Below, piece by piece: positions 34,979-38,328 of a stretch of DNA of 38,328 nt. A model generated the notes under the pieces. That model did not search any database and was not told the origin of the DNA. It saw nothing but the letters and a program-made list of their open reading frames with translations. This DNA is from a virus, in IMG/VR virus record IMGVR_UViG_3300025818_000058, positions 1 through 38,328 of that record, one strand, 5' to 3'. Each line of letters opens with the position of its first letter. Position 1 is the stretch's first letter. The position numbers were made by a program, and so were the translations under genes.

Positions 34979-36943
34979 ATGGCAGACCAAAGTAGAAATC
35001 CAAGAAATAATGTTTCTCCACTTTTTAAGGCTCTGACAAGAATCTTCTCTGGTCCGATTGTTAATTACAATCAGCGACAAGTAGCTCTTGATAGAAGAAA
35101 CAATTTAAACAAGTATTCAACTAAATTCAAATCACTAGCAGGTTTAGAGTTCAAAAAAGCTCGTTATAATCCCTATGATTACATGCAAACCTCTATTATG
35201 GTTAATCACAATAGAGCAGAGCGATACTTAGACTTTGATCAAATGGAATATACACCAGAGCTAGCTTCTGCTTTGGACATTTATGCTGATGAAATGACCA
35301 CTCACAGCATTTTAACTCCACTTCTAAAGATCGACTGTCACAATCAAGAAATCAAATCAATTCTAGAAGAACTTTACTATAATGTTCTCAACATTGAATC
35401 CAATCTATTCAGTTGGTGTCGTAACATGTGTAAGTATGGAGATTACTTTCTTTACTTAGATGTTGACGATAAGATGGGAATTACTTCTGTTATCGGCCTT
35501 CCAATGAGAGAAATCGAGAGGTTGGAGGGTGAAGATAAGTCTAATCCCAATTATGTCCAATTCCAATGGAATAGTGGTGGTTTGACTTTTGAAAACTGGC
35601 AAATGGCTCACTTCCGCATTTTAGGAAATGACAAGTATGCTCCATATGGAACATCAGTTCTAGAATCAGCCCGTCGAATTTGGAGACAATTGACTCTAAT
35701 GGAAGATGCGATGATGGCTTACAGAATCGTAAGAGCACCAGAAAGAAGAGTCTTTAAGATTGATGTTGGTGGCATCCCCCCAGAGGATGTCGAGCAATTT
35801 ATGCAGAAAACCATTACCAATATGAAGAGACACACTCTTGTTGATGCTCAAACTGGCAACATGGATCTTCGCTATAACCCAATGTCAGTAGAAGAAGATT
35901 ACTATCTACCAGTTAGAAACGGATCAGCAACAGAAATTGTAAATCTCCCTGGTGGAACCAATGCTGCTGCTATTGATGATGTAAATTACTTAAGAGACAA
36001 GCTGTTTTCAGCTATTAAGATTCCAAAGTCTTATCTTTCACAGCTAGATCAAATGCCCGAAGAGAAGACAACTCTAGCTCAAAAGGACATTCGCTTTGCT
36101 AGAACCATCCAAAGACTACAGAGATCAGTTATTGCAGAGTTGGAGAAGATTGGTATTATTCATCTTTACACTCTAGGTTACAGAGGCGAAGACATTCTTT
36201 CATTTGATCTCGTTCTAAACAACCCAAGCAAATTAGCCCAGATCCAAGAACTTGAGTTTATCAAGCAGAAGTTTGAGGTGGCTGGATCGGCCCAGGACAC
36301 AATGTTTAGCCGTCGTTGGATTGCTCAAAACATCTTTGGCATGGATAACGAAGAATTCCTCAGAAATCAAAGAGAGAGATTCTTTGATAAGAAGATTGAC
36401 AAACAACTTGAAGCCGCCGCCGAAGAACCAGCTTTTGAAGGCTCGCCATCTGATGGTGGAGCCGCCGAAGGTATGGGTGGAGCATTGGGCGAGGAAGGCT
36501 CAGAAGCCGCTCTAGGAGGCGGCGCAGACCTTGGAGGGGAACTTGGTGGGGCAGGCGAAGAACTCGCACCAGAAGCCGCCCCAGAGGCTCCGGCAGCAGA
36601 GGAAGAAAAGACCCCGCTTCTAGTTGAGCCAGGAGCAGCCAAAAGAGACGATGGTATGAGTCCCGTTAAAATGACTTTCAAAGATGGAACAGAAATGTAT
36701 ATGGGCGCTGGAAAAGGCAAAAAGTATAAGCCTGTCCCATTATTCAAAGATGGTCGTAAATCTGCTGGTCATTTAAAAAATGCTTTAAGCACCGCAGGCA
36801 AATCAAAAGACATAGGACAATTAGGTCGAGGCTTAGTTGAGAACAAGGAAACTATTTATAATAGTTTAGCAGCCCAGTTAGAATCATTGACTGAAAGGGC
36901 AAATAAGATAGTCAATGAACTGGAGAAGGAAGATGAATTTTAA
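34979..36943 (+). CDS. 20: Portal protein (gp20-like) with long low-complexity C-terminal extension
   Basis: 654 residues against 524 in T4. The N-terminal and core patterns of the T4 portal family are present: YTPELASALDIYADE (91-105), SLFSWCRNMCKYGD-type helix, and SAIKIPKSYL in the clip/stem region. Twelve copies would form the head vertex channel through which terminase packages DNA. From about residue 478 to 550 the sequence is almost wholly Ala/Gly/Glu/Pro (for example GGALGEEGSEAALGGGADLG), followed by ~100 residues with a beta-hairpin-like VKMTFKDGTEMYMG segment and a helical end. That extension is absent in T4. It directly follows terL, a standard order. Confidence 0.92.
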   Translation: MADQSRNPRNNVSPLFKALTRIFSGPIVNYNQRQVALDRRNNLNKYSTKFKSLAGLEFKKARYNPYDYMQTSIMVNHNRAERYLDFDQMEYTPELASALDIYADEMTTHSILTPLLKIDCHNQEIKSILEELYYNVLNIESNLFSWCRNMCKYGDYFLYLDVDDKMGITSVIGLPMREIERLEGEDKSNPNYVQFQWNSGGLTFENWQMAHFRILGNDKYAPYGTSVLESARRIWRQLTLMEDAMMAYRIVRAPERRVFKIDVGGIPPEDVEQFMQKTITNMKRHTLVDAQTGNMDLRYNPMSVEEDYYLPVRNGSATEIVNLPGGTNAAAIDDVNYLRDKLFSAIKIPKSYLSQLDQMPEEKTTLAQKDIRFARTIQRLQRSVIAELEKIGIIHLYTLGYRGEDILSFDLVLNNPSKLAQIQELEFIKQKFEVAGSAQDTMFSRRWIAQNIFGMDNEEFLRNQRERFFDKKIDKQLEAAAEEPAFEGSPSDGGAAEGMGGALGEEGSEAALGGGADLGGELGGAGEELAPEAAPEAPAAEEEKTPLLVEPGAAKRDDGMSPVKMTFKDGTEMYMGAGKGKKYKPVPLFKDGRKSAGHLKNALSTAGKSKDIGQLGRGLVENKETIYNSLAAQLESLTERANKIVNELEKEDEF

Positions 36944-37754
36944 GCATAATAAGAAAAGAAATCCGGCTTTTATCTTTGAGGCTCTTACAAGAGAGTTCGC
37001 AAAGGCAAAACTTTATAAAGATCAAAAGAGATTAAATAGTGTAAAAAAAGTAATGAAGGAAGTCTTTCACAAAGAAAGTCTTCTTTATAAACAACTAAGA
37101 CTTTATAAAGCCTTGATTGAAACAAGAGAAGTCGATTACATAACAGCAGAAAAGATTATCGCTGAAGTTCATAGGGTTTATTCTACCTTCGATAAGAAAG
37201 CTCTTTATGATGAGCAAACTGCCGCTATTCATAAAATCAATCATGAAGTTTCACCAGCAGTTTTTCAAAACTTTGTTTCAAATTACAAGTCTTTAGCTTC
37301 AGCTTATCAAATGTTTCATGACGACACTATTGGAGTAAAGGATAGAGTTCTTTTAGAAAGAAAGATTATCCAAGAAATGGTTAGTGAAGCTGTCGAACAA
37401 AAAGAAGAAGCCCCCGTTGATGAATTGGTTGTTCGAACATTTATTAAGAAATTCAACAACACATTTGGCACTCTAATGACAGAACAAAAGACTCTTATAT
37501 CAATGTATATGGGAAGCCTAGAAGACGACGACACTGAATTGAAGATGTTCGTTAACGAAGAGTTGGAGAGACTAAAAGGGATTATTAAAGAAAACATTAA
37601 AATTGAAGAGATTGAATCCGATAATCAAATGAAGCAAAAGATTGTCAAAGTTTATAAACTCCTTGAAGGATTCAGATCAAAGAAAGATCTAACCAAAGAT
37701 GATTTAATCTTTATTCTCAAAACACAAGAACTGGCTAAGGAGATCCAAGCATAA
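36933..37754 (+). CDS. Unrecognised helical protein after portal (prohead-core candidate)
   Basis: 273 residues from ATG 36933, which has GGAGAAGGA immediately upstream. An in-frame ATG at 36915 is further inside the portal gene and less well placed. The protein is helical and Lys/Glu-rich throughout, beginning MNFKHNKKRNPAFIFEALTR. T4 has small core genes 67 and 68, then the protease 21 and scaffold 22, after gene 20, so a prohead-core role is plausible, but I see no sequence identity with those. It overlaps the portal end by 11 bases and its stop overlaps the next gene (TAATG). Confidence 0.7.
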   Translation: MNFKHNKKRNPAFIFEALTREFAKAKLYKDQKRLNSVKKVMKEVFHKESLLYKQLRLYKALIETREVDYITAEKIIAEVHRVYSTFDKKALYDEQTAAIHKINHEVSPAVFQNFVSNYKSLASAYQMFHDDTIGVKDRVLLERKIIQEMVSEAVEQKEEAPVDELVVRTFIKKFNNTFGTLMTEQKTLISMYMGSLEDDDTELKMFVNEELERLKGIIKENIKIEEIESDNQMKQKIVKVYKLLEGFRSKKDLTKDDLIFILKTQELAKEIQA

Positions 37755-38328
37755 TGGCTATCGAAATAACAGTTGGAGAAAAAGAAATAAAAGCGGCTGG
37801 AATAGATCTAAAAAAATTAGATGATAGTCCAGATATTATCATCGACATTAAAGGTCCAATTTTTACAGTTAAATTAAATGCTAGAAAGACTCTGGACAAT
37901 AATGTTATTGTTTACGATCATCCTTTCTTTACTGTTACTTTTATTCCATTTAAAAATAAGATTCTAACCCTCCCCAAACCAAATGTGAATAGAGACACCT
38001 ATTCTATGCAGAACGATTATTTAACATTCTTACAAAATAAAGGTGCTATACAAGTTGGAACAATAAGAAGCGGAGGTGTTTTTAGATCCCTAGAAGCTTT
38101 CTATCCGGTCAATAAAGATCTTGATGTTTTACAGGTTTTATTGCTTCTAACCAAAGAATATATGACAAAACATGGCGGTGATTTCTCTAGAATGGAAGAA
38201 TACTTTGATGAAGTTGAAGACATGTATGTCGATCCACCAGAAGATGAAACAACACCTTATGGCAAGGTACCACAAGAAGCCGAAAAGGGAGCCCTACCAT
38301 CACCCTATGGAAAACCATACGGTCTAGA
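37754..38328 (+). CDS. Unrecognised protein, 3' end cut by window edge
   Basis: The frame opens at ATG 37754 in the TAATG overlap 37752-37756 and stays open for 191 codons to the window end. It begins MAIEITVGEKEIKAAG and has a beta-rich segment (IIIDIKGPIFTVKLN, then VIVYDHPFFTVTFI). The last ~30 visible residues are rich in Pro, Gly, Glu and Asp (DPPEDETTPYGKVP), probably a disordered linker. It lies in the prohead-core position of T4-like order. No protease motif is visible in the part seen, so I do not call it gp21. Confidence 0.75.
   Translation, partial: MAIEITVGEKEIKAAGIDLKKLDDSPDIIIDIKGPIFTVKLNARKTLDNNVIVYDHPFFTVTFIPFKNKILTLPKPNVNRDTYSMQNDYLTFLQNKGAIQVGTIRSGGVFRSLEAFYPVNKDLDVLQVLLLLTKEYMTKHGGDFSRMEEYFDEVEDMYVDPPEDETTPYGKVPQEAEKGALPSPYGKPYGL

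Noticed and set aside
36367-36747. Reverse-strand 126-codon frame, Ser/Ala/Pro-rich
   Set aside because: It is the antisense of the Ala/Gly/Glu stretch in the portal gene; composition is explained by that and no start signal is present.
36915-36932. Earlier in-frame ATG for the gene after the portal
   Set aside because: GGAGAAGGA lies just before ATG 36933 and not before 36915.
1-38328. T4 late-promoter boxes (TATAAATA) and tRNA genes
   Set aside because: I read the intergenic gaps and saw no exact late-promoter box and no tRNA cloverleaf. This was by eye; a covariance-model scan would settle the tRNA question.
1-38328. Prophage integrated in a bacterial chromosome
   Set aside because: No integrase, repressor, attachment site or host gene is present. 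The gene content is that of a virulent T4-like phage, though only part of the genome is visible.

Overview
The window is a continuous piece of a tailed-phage (myovirus) genome of the broad T4-like kind. Recognisable relatives of T4 proteins are gp25 and gp6 (baseplate wedge), gp17 (large terminase), gp20 (portal), gp61-type primase and gp46/gp47 (Rad50/Mre11 recombination nuclease). No integrase, tRNA, rRNA or CRISPR array was seen. The DNA is AT-rich, every supported gene is on the + strand, and genes are packed with TAATG or ATGA overlaps, so no gene-free stretch over about 75 bases exists. The host cannot be named from the sequence. Many proteins look like those of uncultured aquatic T4-like phages, but that is an impression from memory.

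Layout. (1) 1-24655: baseplate and tail-tip/fibre module. It holds two unrecognised proteins (the first cut by the window edge), gp25, gp6, a DNRLRE-like protein, a giant 2,823-residue protein with a LamG-like domain, and six further structural proteins that include two sets of paralogues. (2) 24652-29260: replication and recombination island, with a RuvC-type resolvase, a short CHC2/Toprim primase, and one polypeptide joining an Mre11-type nuclease to a Rad50-type ATPase. (3) 29274-32811: accessory zone. Several small proteins start with nearly the same 15-residue tag (MKITKDYLKRLIKEE type), one carrying 31 uninterrupted pentapeptide repeats. A holin-like protein, two membrane-anchored coiled-coil proteins, a 2H-phosphoesterase-like protein with a different N-terminal tag, and a zinc-ribbon protein follow. 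(4) 32811-38328: packaging and head module with an unknown protein, terminase, portal, and two proteins in the position of prohead-core genes, the last cut by the right edge.

The most interesting part is 29210-31187. The locus between the Rad50/Mre11 gene and the holin-like gene appears to be stacked. The end of the Rad50 gene, the intergenic leader and the tag recur upstream of successive tagged genes, and a broken copy of the holin-like gene's start lies directly before the third tag. The simplest reading is that different tagged cargo genes from related phages, each once sitting singly between the same two neighbours, were stacked by recombination. The tags resemble the T4 capsid-targeting sequence (a short N-terminal leader cut by the prohead protease after a [IL]xE motif). 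I therefore propose, as inference only, that this is a locus for proteins packaged in the head and injected with the DNA, possibly against host defences.
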